From Myxococcales bacterium (GTDB lineage Bacteria; Myxococcota_A; Polyangia; Fen-1088), in NCBI GenBank assembly GCA_022184915.1, contig JAGTJU010000004.1, positions 728,057 to 792,056 on the forward strand: 64,000 nucleotides of DNA, read 5' to 3'. Under the pieces are notes generated by a model. That model ran no database searches and was not told the DNA's origin. It was given only the letters and a program-made list of their open reading frames with translations. The position numbers and the translations under genes were made by a program. This document shows, piece after piece, positions 28,674 to 36,491 of the stretch (position 1 is its first letter; the number at the start of each line of letters is the position of its first letter).

Positions 28674-30524
28674 ATGAAAATCGTCTGCGAAGCCTGCGCT
28701 GCGAAGTACTCCATTTCTGACGACAAGGTCCGCGGGAAAGTCTTCAAGATACGCTGCAAGAAGTGCAGCCACATCATCGTGGTGCGCGGCAACGCCGAAG
28801 ACGGGGGCGTGTCCGAATCAGCTCCGGCCGAGTCGGTGGCCGAAGCTCCTGCCTTGGCGACGGCGGCACTGGGAGCAGAGGGCACCTGGTACGTCGTGGT
28901 AGAGGGTGAGCAAGTGGGCCCGCTCACAGAAGGCGACGTGGCAGGCCGGATCGTCCGGGGTGAGCTCTCCTCCGAGACTTTCGGGTGGCGGGAAGGCATG
29001 GCCGACTGGGTCCAGCTTTCAGCCATCGCCGAGTTCGCGTCCGTTTTGGCGTCCGCGCCCGCGCCTTCGGGCTCCGTCGATTCCGACAGCCCCTTTGCCC
29101 CTCAGCCCACGGCCGTGTACCCGCCAGGCACCGCCGAGAGCATGTTCGGCGCAGACCACCGGGCCACGCCTGGGCCGAGTTTGAACGGCAGCCATGGGCG
29201 CTCGGAGGCTACCGAGGTGTTCGGATCTCCCGTCGCGATGGCCCAGCCCACCGCCGGTGATGACTTGTTTGCGCCACAAAGCGCCAACGATCCTTTCGCT
29301 TCAGCCCCGCAGCACAAGGCGGCGCCCGCGGCCTCTGTTTCGTCTCACGGGGGGGGAGGGGGCTTTTTCAACGTGCCTTCTGCCGCGTCCATGAGCGCGC
29401 CCTCCGGGGGCGGTGCGGGCCTTACCGCACAGCGCTCCGAAAACTCGGTGTTGTTCTCGCTCTCCAACCTCGAAGCGCTTGCCGCACCCGGACCCGCACC
29501 GGTGGGCAGCTATAGCCGAGGACCTGCGCCGGCGGCCTCTTCGACGTCGTCCGCGCCCGTCACGGAAGGCTCGGGTCTCATCGACATCCGTTCGATGGCG
29601 GCGATGACTTTGGGCAAACAGCCGAGCGAAGCGCCTTCTACCGCTTTTGGCGGCGGCTTCGGGGCGCCCCCTTCAGCGCCCGAGTTACCGACCTTCGCCG
29701 CTGCGCCGATCTCGCCGATGTCTCCGATGCTGGTGCCCCTACGGGCCCAAGCGGGCGTTCCCAAGTACGTGTGGGCGCTCGTTGGCGCTGTGGTCTTGGC
29801 GCTGGGGGGGTTGAGCTACGCCGTGTTCACGCGTCCACCGCCTGTGGTGGCTCCTCCCGCCGAGTCGGTTGCGATGGACCCTCCCGCGGTGAACGTTCCG
29901 CCTCCGGTTCCCCCCACCACGCCGCCTCCGCCGCCGGAAACTCCGCCCGCCGCGAAAGCCGCCGAAGAGCCCTTACCCCCCCGAGACGTGCCGGTCGCAG
30001 CCGCTCCCGTCGAAAAGACCGAACGAAAACGCACGAGCGGCGGCTCGAAGGGTTCTTCGGGGAGCTCCGGTGGAGGGGCGAGCGCCAAGGCAGAGCCAGA
30101 GCCGAAGGCTGCGGTGCCCGAGGCCGCACCGAAACCGGAGCCGGCAGCCGCCCCCAAAAAAGGGTCCCTGGACGATCTGCTCGCCGGCGCGATTGGCACG
30201 CCGAAGAAAGCAGCGCCAACACCCGCTGCGGCGCCACCCGAACCAGAGCCCGCGCGGAAGCTGGGCCCCCTTGGCAAGTCCGACATCGTGAAGGGCATGA
30301 TGGGCGTGATGCCGAAGACCAAGGCCTGCTACGACCAGTACAAAGTGCCGGGTACGGCCTCGGTCACCGTCAAGGTGGGGTCGAGTGGCCGTGTCGACGC
30401 TGCCGACGTCACGGGCAAGTTCGCCGGAACCCCAACGGGTGACTGTGTGGAGAAAGCTGTCAAAACAGCAAAATTCCCGCCGTCGGATGGACTGACGTTC
30501 CCGTATCCCATTCCTCTCCGCTGA
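28674..30524 (+). CDS. GltJ/AgmX-like protein: zinc ribbon, GYF domain, TM helix, Pro-rich linker, AgmX/PglI C-terminal domain
   Basis: A 616-residue single-pass protein. Residues 1-38 are an MJ0042-type zinc ribbon (Cys5, Cys8, Cys28, Cys31). Residues 71-120 are a GYF_2 domain (GTWYVVVEGEQVGPLTEGDV and FGWREGMADWVQL). A low-complexity Ala/Pro/Ser region holds the motif RSENSVLFSLSNL at 254-266. A transmembrane helix lies near 365-385, then a Pro/Lys/Glu-rich periplasmic linker. The C-terminal AgmX/PglI (TonB-like) domain starts near 533 and has two Cys (KACYDQ, GDCVEK). In Myxococcus, GltJ (AgmX) has this order and couples the cytoplasmic motility regulator MglA to the gliding machinery. No other glt genes are in the window, so a motility role is an inference. 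Confidence 0.85.
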   Translation: MKIVCEACAAKYSISDDKVRGKVFKIRCKKCSHIIVVRGNAEDGGVSESAPAESVAEAPALATAALGAEGTWYVVVEGEQVGPLTEGDVAGRIVRGELSSETFGWREGMADWVQLSAIAEFASVLASAPAPSGSVDSDSPFAPQPTAVYPPGTAESMFGADHRATPGPSLNGSHGRSEATEVFGSPVAMAQPTAGDDLFAPQSANDPFASAPQHKAAPAASVSSHGGGGGFFNVPSAASMSAPSGGGAGLTAQRSENSVLFSLSNLEALAAPGPAPVGSYSRGPAPAASSTSSAPVTEGSGLIDIRSMAAMTLGKQPSEAPSTAFGGGFGAPPSAPELPTFAAAPISPMSPMLVPLRAQAGVPKYVWALVGAVVLALGGLSYAVFTRPPPVVAPPAESVAMDPPAVNVPPPVPPTTPPPPPETPPAAKAAEEPLPPRDVPVAAAPVEKTERKRTSGGSKGSSGSSGGGASAKAEPEPKAAVPEAAPKPEPAAAPKKGSLDDLLAGAIGTPKKAAPTPAAAPPEPEPARKLGPLGKSDIVKGMMGVMPKTKACYDQYKVPGTASVTVKVGSSGRVDAADVTGKFAGTPTGDCVEKAVKTAKFPPSDGLTFPYPIPLR

Positions 30525-30564
30525 GGAGGGGCTCCGGCCCTTCCGCATGCGTCGCGGGGCCTCT

Positions 30565-31329
30565 TTAGGGCTTGGCTCCGCGGCGCCAGCGTCGACGAGA
30601 GAGAATCCAAGCTCCAAAAGCCATTCCCGCGGCGAGCAGAACGGAAAACACAGCTCTCGGCGCCGTGGGGGCCACCGTCTCGCGAGTGTTCGTTCGGTCG
30701 AGCCGGAAGCTCGCGACGAAGCGCGTAGGGCCGTTTGTCTTGAAGCTGCGGTCTTGGCCGCCTCCCTGCGGTCCGCGGCTCTCCGTCAGGCGCCAGCCAT
30801 CTCCCAGGGCCGCGGTGATCTCCGTCTCTCCGAGCCGCGAGGGTGGCGTTTTGGGGATGAGCGTCACCGCCAAGCGCGACGGCGGCTGCGTCAGGATGTC
30901 CCGAGCCTCCACGACGACCGCGTCGGCCTCGACGGCATTTTTTCCCCCGAGGTCCAGTGCTACCGTCGGCGTGAACGGGCGGGGCTCTCCGTTGACCTCG
31001 AGCTCGAGCCAGTCGGCGGCCAGGGCCGTGAGCTCGCGTCGCAAGACCTCCAGCTCTTCAGGGGACAATCGCCCGTTGCCGTCGGCGTCGGCCTGCCTGC
31101 GGAGGTCCATGCCGGGAAGCTCGCCGAAGAGCAGCGCCACCGAAACCTCGACCCGGTCTCCGTGTGCAGCCAGGGTCACGTAGCGGTTCGTAAGGCCGGG
31201 TTGGCTTTCTGGATGGGCAATCGCTCGCGACGTTGCGCCCGACAAGGTCGAGGCCACCCATAGGCCCAACGCCACCCTCCAAGACCGTCGGCTCCAGGAA
31301 AGATGCGTGGACTTGACCCTGCGCCCCAA
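30565..31329 (-). CDS. Exported protein with an EF-hand and a C-terminal TM helix
   Basis: A protein of about 254 residues with a signal-like N-terminus (a basic stretch, then VALGLWVASTL and cleavage near SRAIA), a beta-rich domain and one calcium EF-hand (DADGNGRLSPEELEVL, with D/D/N/R/S/E at loop positions). It ends with a single membrane helix (VFSVLLAAGMAFGAWIL) and a basic tail. The start is uncertain: TTG 31329 gives a plausible signal with basic residues; a later TTG, 6 bases after GGAGG, gives a shorter signal. There is no ATG or GTG with a good site. It is convergent with the GltJ/AgmX-like gene. Function is unknown. Confidence 0.55.
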   Translation of the reverse strand: MGRRVKSTHLSWSRRSWRVALGLWVASTLSGATSRAIAHPESQPGLTNRYVTLAAHGDRVEVSVALLFGELPGMDLRRQADADGNGRLSPEELEVLRRELTALAADWLELEVNGEPRPFTPTVALDLGGKNAVEADAVVVEARDILTQPPSRLAVTLIPKTPPSRLGETEITAALGDGWRLTESRGPQGGGQDRSFKTNGPTRFVASFRLDRTNTRETVAPTAPRAVFSVLLAAGMAFGAWILSRRRWRRGAKP

Positions 31330-31350
31330 GGCCCCTACGCTGGGCCAAGC

Positions 31351-31566
31351 ATGGCCACCCGCATCGAAGCACACATCGCTGGCACGGTTTGGAAGATCGA
31401 AGTGAAGGTGGGGGATGCCGTGTCCCCGGGCCAGGTGGTGGTGATCCTCGAGTCCATGAAAATGGAGATGCCCGTGGAGGCGGCCTCCGCCGGAACGGTT
31501 TCGGCCGTGCTCGTTCAGGAGGGGCAGGCAGTGGAAGAGGGGCAAGCCGTGGTCGAGCTCGCCTGA
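31351..31566 (+). CDS. Stand-alone biotinyl (biotin/lipoyl) domain protein
   Basis: A 71-residue protein that is only a biotin/lipoyl domain: AGTVWKIEVKVGDAVSPGQV, then the biotin motif ESMKMEMPV with Lys37, and the mirror half SAGTVSAVLVQEGQAVEEGQ. Such minimal carriers are subunits of acyl-CoA carboxylases, transcarboxylases or related enzymes. ATG 31351 was chosen because the frame upstream is non-conserved. No partner carboxylase genes are nearby, and this is the second orphan carrier in the window (the other lies at 17739). Confidence 0.85.
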   Translation: MATRIEAHIAGTVWKIEVKVGDAVSPGQVVVILESMKMEMPVEAASAGTVSAVLVQEGQAVEEGQAVVELA

Positions 31567-31603
31567 TCGTTTCCGCGTGTTCGGCCCGGTCCCGTGCCGC
31601 GGC

Positions 31604-31628
31604 GCTCGGTCCATCGTTTTCACCGAGC
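31604..31628. terminator. Bidirectional hairpin between convergent genes
   Basis: GCTCGGT, an 11-nt loop, ACCGAGC. The loop holds TTTT. It lies in the convergent gap between the biotinyl protein and the minus-strand exported protein. Confidence 0.4.
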
Positions 31629-31634
31629 CTCTCG

Positions 31635-32225
31635 TTAGTCCTGGAGCCTTGGAAGCTCGCGGGTTGGAAGGCGAGGTAGGCCGTCGGCGCCCCGAACCGG
31701 AGCGTTCGGAGATATGTCTTTTCGCTCCCTGTCTTCGCGATCCCGAGCGTCCCTGTCGCGCGGCTCCCCTTTCGGGCGGGCGTTGCGGTCGCGGCCTTCG
31801 TCGGCGGGCTCCTCGTCGCGTTCATTGCCCTCCTTGCGGGGCCGGCCAGGAGGGGGCGCAGGCGATCCGATGTCGTCTTTGGCTTTCTTCATCAGCCGGT
31901 CGAGAAGTACGGCCTCGACGTGGCGGGGCAAATCTGGAACGGTCATTACCACCCGCGAGGCTGAACGTCCCGACGACTCCCGAAAGGGAACGAGCTCGAC
32001 AGAGGCTTTGTAGACCTTCGTCTCGTCGACGTACTCGAAGAGCACATAGCCGGCGTCCTTGTCCTTCTCGAGCACCGGGAAGCGCTGGTCCACTCGCAAG
32101 AACCGGATCACGGTCGACCAAAGCTGGGCGGGGGCGTAGGGGAAATCGGCCGAGGAGCGGGCCCAAGCGGGCTGGGCCCCCCCCATCAAAAGGATTAGCC
32201 AGACCAGGTGCTTGAGAACCGTCAT
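31635..32225 (-). CDS. Exported protein with an Arg/Asp/Glu-rich tail
   Basis: A 196-residue protein. Signal peptide VLKHLVWLILLMGG, with cleavage near AWARS. Residues 23-115 form a small alpha/beta domain (PYAPAQLWSTVIRFLRVDQR, FPVLEKDKDAGYVLFEY, VVMTVPDLPRHVEAVLLDRL). From about 120 the chain is highly charged (RKEGNERDEEPADEGRDR and repeats of DRDARDRED), probably disordered. It lies 51 bp downstream of the LPG-synthase-like gene on the same strand. Not recognised as a family. Confidence 0.6.
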   Translation of the reverse strand: MTVLKHLVWLILLMGGAQPAWARSSADFPYAPAQLWSTVIRFLRVDQRFPVLEKDKDAGYVLFEYVDETKVYKASVELVPFRESSGRSASRVVMTVPDLPRHVEAVLLDRLMKKAKDDIGSPAPPPGRPRKEGNERDEEPADEGRDRNARPKGEPRDRDARDREDRERKDISPNAPVRGADGLPRLPTRELPRLQD

Positions 32226-32276
32226 AGTTTCATAGGCTTAGGGACAAGGCTTCAACAAAGGCGTGAAGTCTTGAGT

Positions 32277-33332
32277 TTACGCCCCTGCCACCTCGGCGGC
32301 AGCTTTCGACTCGAGGACCATTTGCCGGAGGGAGCCGCGGCTGCCTACGAAGCGCAGGCTGAGGAGTCCTATCCCGAGGTACCAGGCCACCTGGATGGCG
32401 TGCACCACGATGGCGTAGGCACCGCCTTGGGCCGTGGCCAGCTCATTCGGAAGAAAGGCGGCGAGGACCGCCACGATGCCCACCTGGAACTGCCCCACCA
32501 GCCCGGGGGCGTTGGGCAACGAGATGACGACCCCTGTGAAGGCCATCATGGCGTAGGCGGCCGTCAAGGACACGGGAAGCCCCATGCCCCGCGCGAGCAG
32601 CCACATACCCAGGCCGTTGAAGGCCCAGTAGCCGAGCGACTGAATCAGGAAGGGGACGAGGTGCCGGGGCTCGTGAAGCGCGCGAAACCCCTGGATCAGT
32701 GCGTCCAGCTTGTCGGCGATCTTGTGTGCCAGCCGGGGCGCCAGGCGGGGCAGCAGCGACAGACGCAACGACCATCTCACCGTGAGGGCCGGCCACTTCA
32801 AGGCCAAGGCCAGGAACATCGTGGCGGACAGAAAGACCACGAGTGACAGCCAAGCAAAGGACTCGAGCGAAGCGCCACCCAGCACGCTGATGGGCTGGCG
32901 GAAGGCAGACATCTCGAGAAGGTAGGAGCCGAAGAGGATTACGGAGACGAAGAGGCCGTCCACGACGCGCTCCACAGCGACGGTGCCGAGGGCGGCGCTC
33001 ATCCGACAGCGACCGTCGCGCACCAAATAGTAGGGGCGCACGAATTCGCCCAACCGAAAGGGCAGCGCGAGAATCGCCATGAACCCCACCGACGAGATGG
33101 GCAGGAGCCTTGGCAACGGTACCGTCACGCCGATCGGCCGCAGAAGGTAATCCCAACGGGCCGCGCGCAGCGCGTGGGTGGGGACCAGGGTGAGCCCGTA
33201 GACGAGCACCGGCCAGGCCGACAGGGCCCGCAGATGAGTCCACACGGCGTCCCAGTGCATGTTTCTGACGACCAGGTACGAACACACCGCTCCGACGAGC
33301 AGAGAGATGAGGATCTTCAGGAGCGATTTCAT
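32277..33332 (-). CDS. Lysylphosphatidylglycerol synthase-type integral membrane protein (UPF0104/AglD-like)
   Basis: A 351-residue polytopic protein with about eight hydrophobic segments and the family signatures PFRLGEFVRPYYLVRDGRCR and GTVAVERVVDGLFV. The superfamily moves or modifies lipids at the membrane; the soluble aminoacyl-transferase domain of true MprF is absent, so a flippase-like role is more likely. ATG 33332 was chosen (KSLLKILISLLVGA follows) instead of a longer start that reaches into the neighbouring gene. It lies 60 bp downstream of the PHP phosphatase gene; the pair may act in envelope polysaccharide or lipid export. Confidence 0.82.
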   Translation of the reverse strand: MKSLLKILISLLVGAVCSYLVVRNMHWDAVWTHLRALSAWPVLVYGLTLVPTHALRAARWDYLLRPIGVTVPLPRLLPISSVGFMAILALPFRLGEFVRPYYLVRDGRCRMSAALGTVAVERVVDGLFVSVILFGSYLLEMSAFRQPISVLGGASLESFAWLSLVVFLSATMFLALALKWPALTVRWSLRLSLLPRLAPRLAHKIADKLDALIQGFRALHEPRHLVPFLIQSLGYWAFNGLGMWLLARGMGLPVSLTAAYAMMAFTGVVISLPNAPGLVGQFQVGIVAVLAAFLPNELATAQGGAYAIVVHAIQVAWYLGIGLLSLRFVGSRGSLRQMVLESKAAAEVAGA

Positions 33333-33392
33333 TGCGGGGAGATCTCGGCAGGGGGGCCGAGCCACGGTGACCAAGGCGGGCCCGGCGAGCCT

Positions 33393-34112
33393 TCAAGGGA
33401 GGTCGCCGGCCAGAATACGGCGAGGGTTCTCGGCGAGCAATCGGTTCGCGGCCGCGTCGCCCAATCGCTTTCGAATCCAGGCCAGGCCTCCCGCCGCATG
33501 TCGTGCATCCGCCACCGTGTGCATGTCGGTGGCCACCCCGTGAGCGAGCCCTTCCTCCACCAGCCGGCGTGCCACCCGCTTTTCCGTCCATCCATTGTTT
33601 CCCTCGAGCGCCGCCAGGTCGACCAGCAGCGCCGCAGAGCGCCCGAGCCGTTCGGCGCAAGAGAGGTCGCTGCGCACGGACCGGTACCGCTCCGGGTGCG
33701 CCATCACAGGCAGGAGTCCTCCGACCCGCACCTGAAAGAGCACGTCCTCTATCCGAGGCGGCATGAGCCGAGGCTCCACCTCGAAGAGGAACGCCTTGGC
33801 CCCCGGGTACAGCGGAACGGTGCCGTCCGCGAGACGATCGTGGAAGACGCCGTCCCAGAAATTCTCGGCTGCCACCCCGAAAGTAAGGTGAGGGTGTAGG
33901 GACGACAGCGGCTCTAGAAGGGCCGCCGTGGCCTCGGCGATCTGTGTTGCGCTGGGCAAATACATGCCCGCCCGCTGATGGGGCGTGGCAATCAGCTGCG
34001 CAAACCCCATGTCGACCGCCGCCTTGATCATCCCGAGCGAAGTGGCGACGTCGGTCGACCCGTCGTCGACGGCAGGCAAGTAGTGGGCGTGGAGGTCGAT
34101 GAAGTTCGACAT
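33393..34112 (-). CDS. PHP-family tyrosine-protein phosphatase (CpsB/YwqE-like)
   Basis: A 239-residue metal-dependent phosphatase. Metal ligands of the PHP fold are visible: FIDLHAHYLPAVDDGSTD, ATPHQRAGMYLPS, VAAENFWDG, LPVMAHPERYRSV and ATDMHTVADARHAAG. In Gram-positives CpsB/YwqE dephosphorylates a bacterial tyrosine kinase that controls capsule or exopolysaccharide export. No BY-kinase gene is in this window. ATG 34112 places the first His at residue 8, as usual for the family; an ATG at 34136 is in frame. Confidence 0.85.
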   Translation of the reverse strand: MSNFIDLHAHYLPAVDDGSTDVATSLGMIKAAVDMGFAQLIATPHQRAGMYLPSATQIAEATAALLEPLSSLHPHLTFGVAAENFWDGVFHDRLADGTVPLYPGAKAFLFEVEPRLMPPRIEDVLFQVRVGGLLPVMAHPERYRSVRSDLSCAERLGRSAALLVDLAALEGNNGWTEKRVARRLVEEGLAHGVATDMHTVADARHAAGGLAWIRKRLGDAAANRLLAENPRRILAGDLP

Positions 34113-34333
34113 CAAGGAGAGGTGCACAGCTACCATAGCGCGGCCGCGAGGGTTCGTAAGGCGCTCGCGCTGAGACCGAAACGGCTCGTAGGGGCCGCCT
34201 GGTGAATCGAGCCCCCAGGGCGGCAGCCCCGCCGCACGGGCCTTTTGCTGCCCGAACCCGTGTTTTCGAGCACTTCGGAGCGCACCGGCGAGGAGAGCTG
34301 GTTGGTGCGCCAGTTGCATGACCGGCGAGCCAC

Positions 34334-34834
34334 ATGAGCTCATCAGCAGACTTTCCGTCCAAGTACGCCCTCCCGAAGTTCTCAACACCTGCGTCCCAGG
34401 ACCGGAAACTCAAGCGTATGTTGGCCATCGGCTCGGGTGTGGCCGTGCTATGGGCAGGAGCTCTGGGTGGGGTCTTGCTCAAGCGAAACGCCGACGAGCA
34501 CGCCGCCCGCGAGGCGGCTCGACAGCAAGCGTCCCGAACCGATGCTCCCCTGGCTGCTTCGACGGATGGCGCTCCCCCTGTGAACGCCCAGGCGGAGCCT
34601 CTTCCCCCGCCCGTCGCGGAGGGGCGCGGTACCAAGCCGGAAACTGCGAGCGCTGACACGGACGGAGCCAAGCGCAGCCGCGCGAGCAAATCCCGCCACG
34701 ATCGCCGCCGCCAAGCGCGGCGGCAGGCTCCGAGCCGCGCAAGCAAGTACGCGGCACGAACCCCCACGGTCTCGAAGAGCCCGACGCGCCTGAAGGACAA
34801 CCAGCTGGACGCGCTGCTCAAGCAGTTCAAGTAA
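34334..34834 (+). CDS. Single-pass membrane protein with a basic C-terminal region
   Basis: A 166-residue protein. The N-terminal 27 residues are cytoplasmic. One membrane helix (MLAIGSGVAVLWAGALGGVL) follows, then an Ala/Glu-rich stretch and a highly basic C-terminal third (Arg/Lys/Ser-rich, for example SKSRHDRRRQARRQAPSRAS) ending RLKDNQLDALLKQFK. No family was recognised. The basic part may interact with an acidic partner (nucleic acid, teichoic-like polymer or lipid). The start is ATG 34334. Confidence 0.6.
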   Translation: MSSSADFPSKYALPKFSTPASQDRKLKRMLAIGSGVAVLWAGALGGVLLKRNADEHAAREAARQQASRTDAPLAASTDGAPPVNAQAEPLPPPVAEGRGTKPETASADTDGAKRSRASKSRHDRRRQARRQAPSRASKYAARTPTVSKSPTRLKDNQLDALLKQFK

Positions 34835-34855
34835 CCCGCCGGCTCAGTCCGAGGC

Positions 34856-34898
34856 TGGGGACTTTGTGCCCCACGTCCTGGGGTTCAGACTCCCCAGG
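34856..34898 (+). terminator. Two tandem hairpins after the basic-tail protein
   Basis: TGGGG-ACTTTGTG-CCCCA (34856-34873), then CCTGGGG-TTCAGACT-CCCCAGG (34877-34898), about 20-65 bp past the stop. There is no strong T-run after either, so they may act as a Rho-linked or RNA-stability element. Confidence 0.4.
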
Positions 34899-35085
34899 GC
34901 TTGAAGACTGCGCCAAAGGGCGCGCTCGGTCTCACGCAGCCGAGGGCGCTGAGAAGTCATCAGACTTTCTTCTCTTTTTCGCTGCGTGACTGCTATTCTT
35001 TTCAAGTGGGGCGCGGTGCGGGTCAAGCCCGTGCGCCGCACGCGCGCCGGCCAAGCCTGAACGCCCCAGAGGAGACGAAGTCCCG

Positions 35086-35835
35086 ATGCCCCAGCAGGAA
35101 AAACGCACTGAGAATTCTGTCCTCTTCTCGCTGCAGGAGCTGCAGCGCATGGAGGAGCAGCGCGTTGAGCAGGAGCGAGCTTCCGTCCGCGCACGTGAGG
35201 ACGCCGAGCGACGGGCCCGTGAGGACGCCGAGCGGCGGGTACGCGAGGAGGAGGAGCGGCGTGTGCGGGAAGCCGAGGAGGCTCGTCGCAGGGAGGAAGA
35301 CAAACGACTGGCGGCAGAGCGCGAGGAGCGCATCCGCGTCGAAGAGGCCGAGCGCCGTGCCCGCGTGGAAGCCGAAACGCGCCTGCGCGAAGAGCAGATG
35401 CGGCTCGAGGCCCAGGCCAAACAACAGCACAAGTCCAACGTGGGTGTCATCGTAGGCATCGTGGCCGCTTTGGTCGCGGTAGGCGGCATCGTGTTTTATA
35501 TTTACAGCGGCAACGTCCAGGAGCAGCGCGAAGCCCTGATGCGAGAGCAGCAGAAAAACGTGCAAGAGCTCGATGCCAAGCTCAAGGAGCAGGAAGCGCG
35601 CATGGCGGCGCTGATCGCGGAAAAGCAACGCGAGATTGACGCAGCCAAGAGCGAGGCGGACAGAGCGCGTCTGCGGGCCGAACAAAAGAGCCTGCAGGAG
35701 CAGCAGGAGCGGGTGAAGGCCTCGCGAGGAAGCAGCAGTCGGACCGCGGCCAAGGAAGAACGAGCCGTCGAACGCCTTCCAGCGTTCACGGGTCAGAAGA
35801 AGCGGGTGAGCGACAACCCGCTCGAAGGCCTCTAG
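35086..35835 (+). CDS. Single-pass coiled-coil membrane protein sharing the ENSVLFSL motif
   Basis: A 249-residue protein. Residues 7-19 are RTENSVLFSLQEL, the same motif as in the GltJ/AgmX-like protein. Then come a Glu/Arg coiled coil (about 20-115), a membrane helix (VGVIVGIVAALVAVGGIVFY, about 120-143), and a second coiled coil of Gln/Glu/Lys (about 145-215) on the other side, ending in a basic tail. GAGGAG lies 8 bases upstream of ATG. The topology suggests a membrane-spanning scaffold. The motif match makes a shared binding partner with the GltJ/AgmX-like protein plausible, which is an inference. Confidence 0.72.
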   Translation: MPQQEKRTENSVLFSLQELQRMEEQRVEQERASVRAREDAERRAREDAERRVREEEERRVREAEEARRREEDKRLAAEREERIRVEEAERRARVEAETRLREEQMRLEAQAKQQHKSNVGVIVGIVAALVAVGGIVFYIYSGNVQEQREALMREQQKNVQELDAKLKEQEARMAALIAEKQREIDAAKSEADRARLRAEQKSLQEQQERVKASRGSSSRTAAKEERAVERLPAFTGQKKRVSDNPLEGL

Positions 35836-35865
35836 GGGAGCGGTGGGAGGCGCACCGGCTCCCCT
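35834..35865 (+). terminator. Hairpin after the coiled-coil protein gene
   Basis: AGGGGAGC and GGT pair with ACC and GCTCCCCT across a 9-nt loop, about 11 bp with one bulge. It begins within the stop codon. No T-run follows. Confidence 0.42.
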
Positions 35866-35924
35866 CCTGCGGGAATCGTGCTGCTGACGTTCCCTTCGTT
35901 ACCGACATGCTGTAAAACGCGTCC

Positions 35925-36491
35925 ATGTCGAACGACGATCTTGGCCGCCGTCACTGGACACGGCTCCTCGCACTGCTCAAGGAACTCTCTTACGAGGAGC
36001 GCGAGGTCACCCTGGCGTCGGGCCAAACGAGCAATTTCTACATCGACTGCAAGCAGACCGTGCTGGGAGCGGAGGGCCATTTTCTCGTTGGCACTCTGTT
36101 CAACATGCTTCTCGCGGAGAAGTTGCCGCAGGTGGAGGCCATCGGTGGCCTCACGATGGGAGCTGACCCCATCGCTTCGGCAATCTCGACGCTGAGCTTC
36201 GTCATGGCAAGGCCGTTGCGGGCGTTCTACGTGCGCAAGGAGCCGAAGGGTCACGGAACCGCCCAGTGGATCGAAGGCACCAAGGGCCTACGTCCGGGTC
36301 AGAAGGTGGCGATCGTGGAAGACGTGGTGACGACGGGTGGCTCGGCGCTCAAGGCGGTCGAACGGGCGCGGGGCTTTGGCTTGCAGGTCGAGGCGATTTT
36401 GGGACTGGTGGATCGGGAAGAGGGCGGGCGTGAAGTCCTGGAGAAAGAGGCTCCCTTGTTCACGTTGTTCGCCAAGCGGGACTTCCGATGA
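35925..36491 (+). CDS. pyrE: Orotate phosphoribosyltransferase
   Basis: Attaches ribose 5-phosphate from PRPP to orotate, the fifth step of UMP synthesis. The 188-residue protein has the PRTase fold: SYEEREVTLASGQTSNFYID, GGLTMGADPIASAI, AFYVRKEPKGHGTAQWIEGT (a Lys/His-rich catalytic loop), and the PRPP loop KVAIVEDVVTTGGSALKAVE. The stop overlaps the start of the next gene as ATGA. The neighbours are not pyrimidine genes. Confidence 0.93.
   Translation: MSNDDLGRRHWTRLLALLKELSYEEREVTLASGQTSNFYIDCKQTVLGAEGHFLVGTLFNMLLAEKLPQVEAIGGLTMGADPIASAISTLSFVMARPLRAFYVRKEPKGHGTAQWIEGTKGLRPGQKVAIVEDVVTTGGSALKAVERARGFGLQVEAILGLVDREEGGREVLEKEAPLFTLFAKRDFR

Noticed and set aside
32443-34830. Minus-strand open frame of 795 codons
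   Set aside because: It crosses three genes that have clear domains in other frames and is Arg/Gly/Pro-rich, so it is a shadow.
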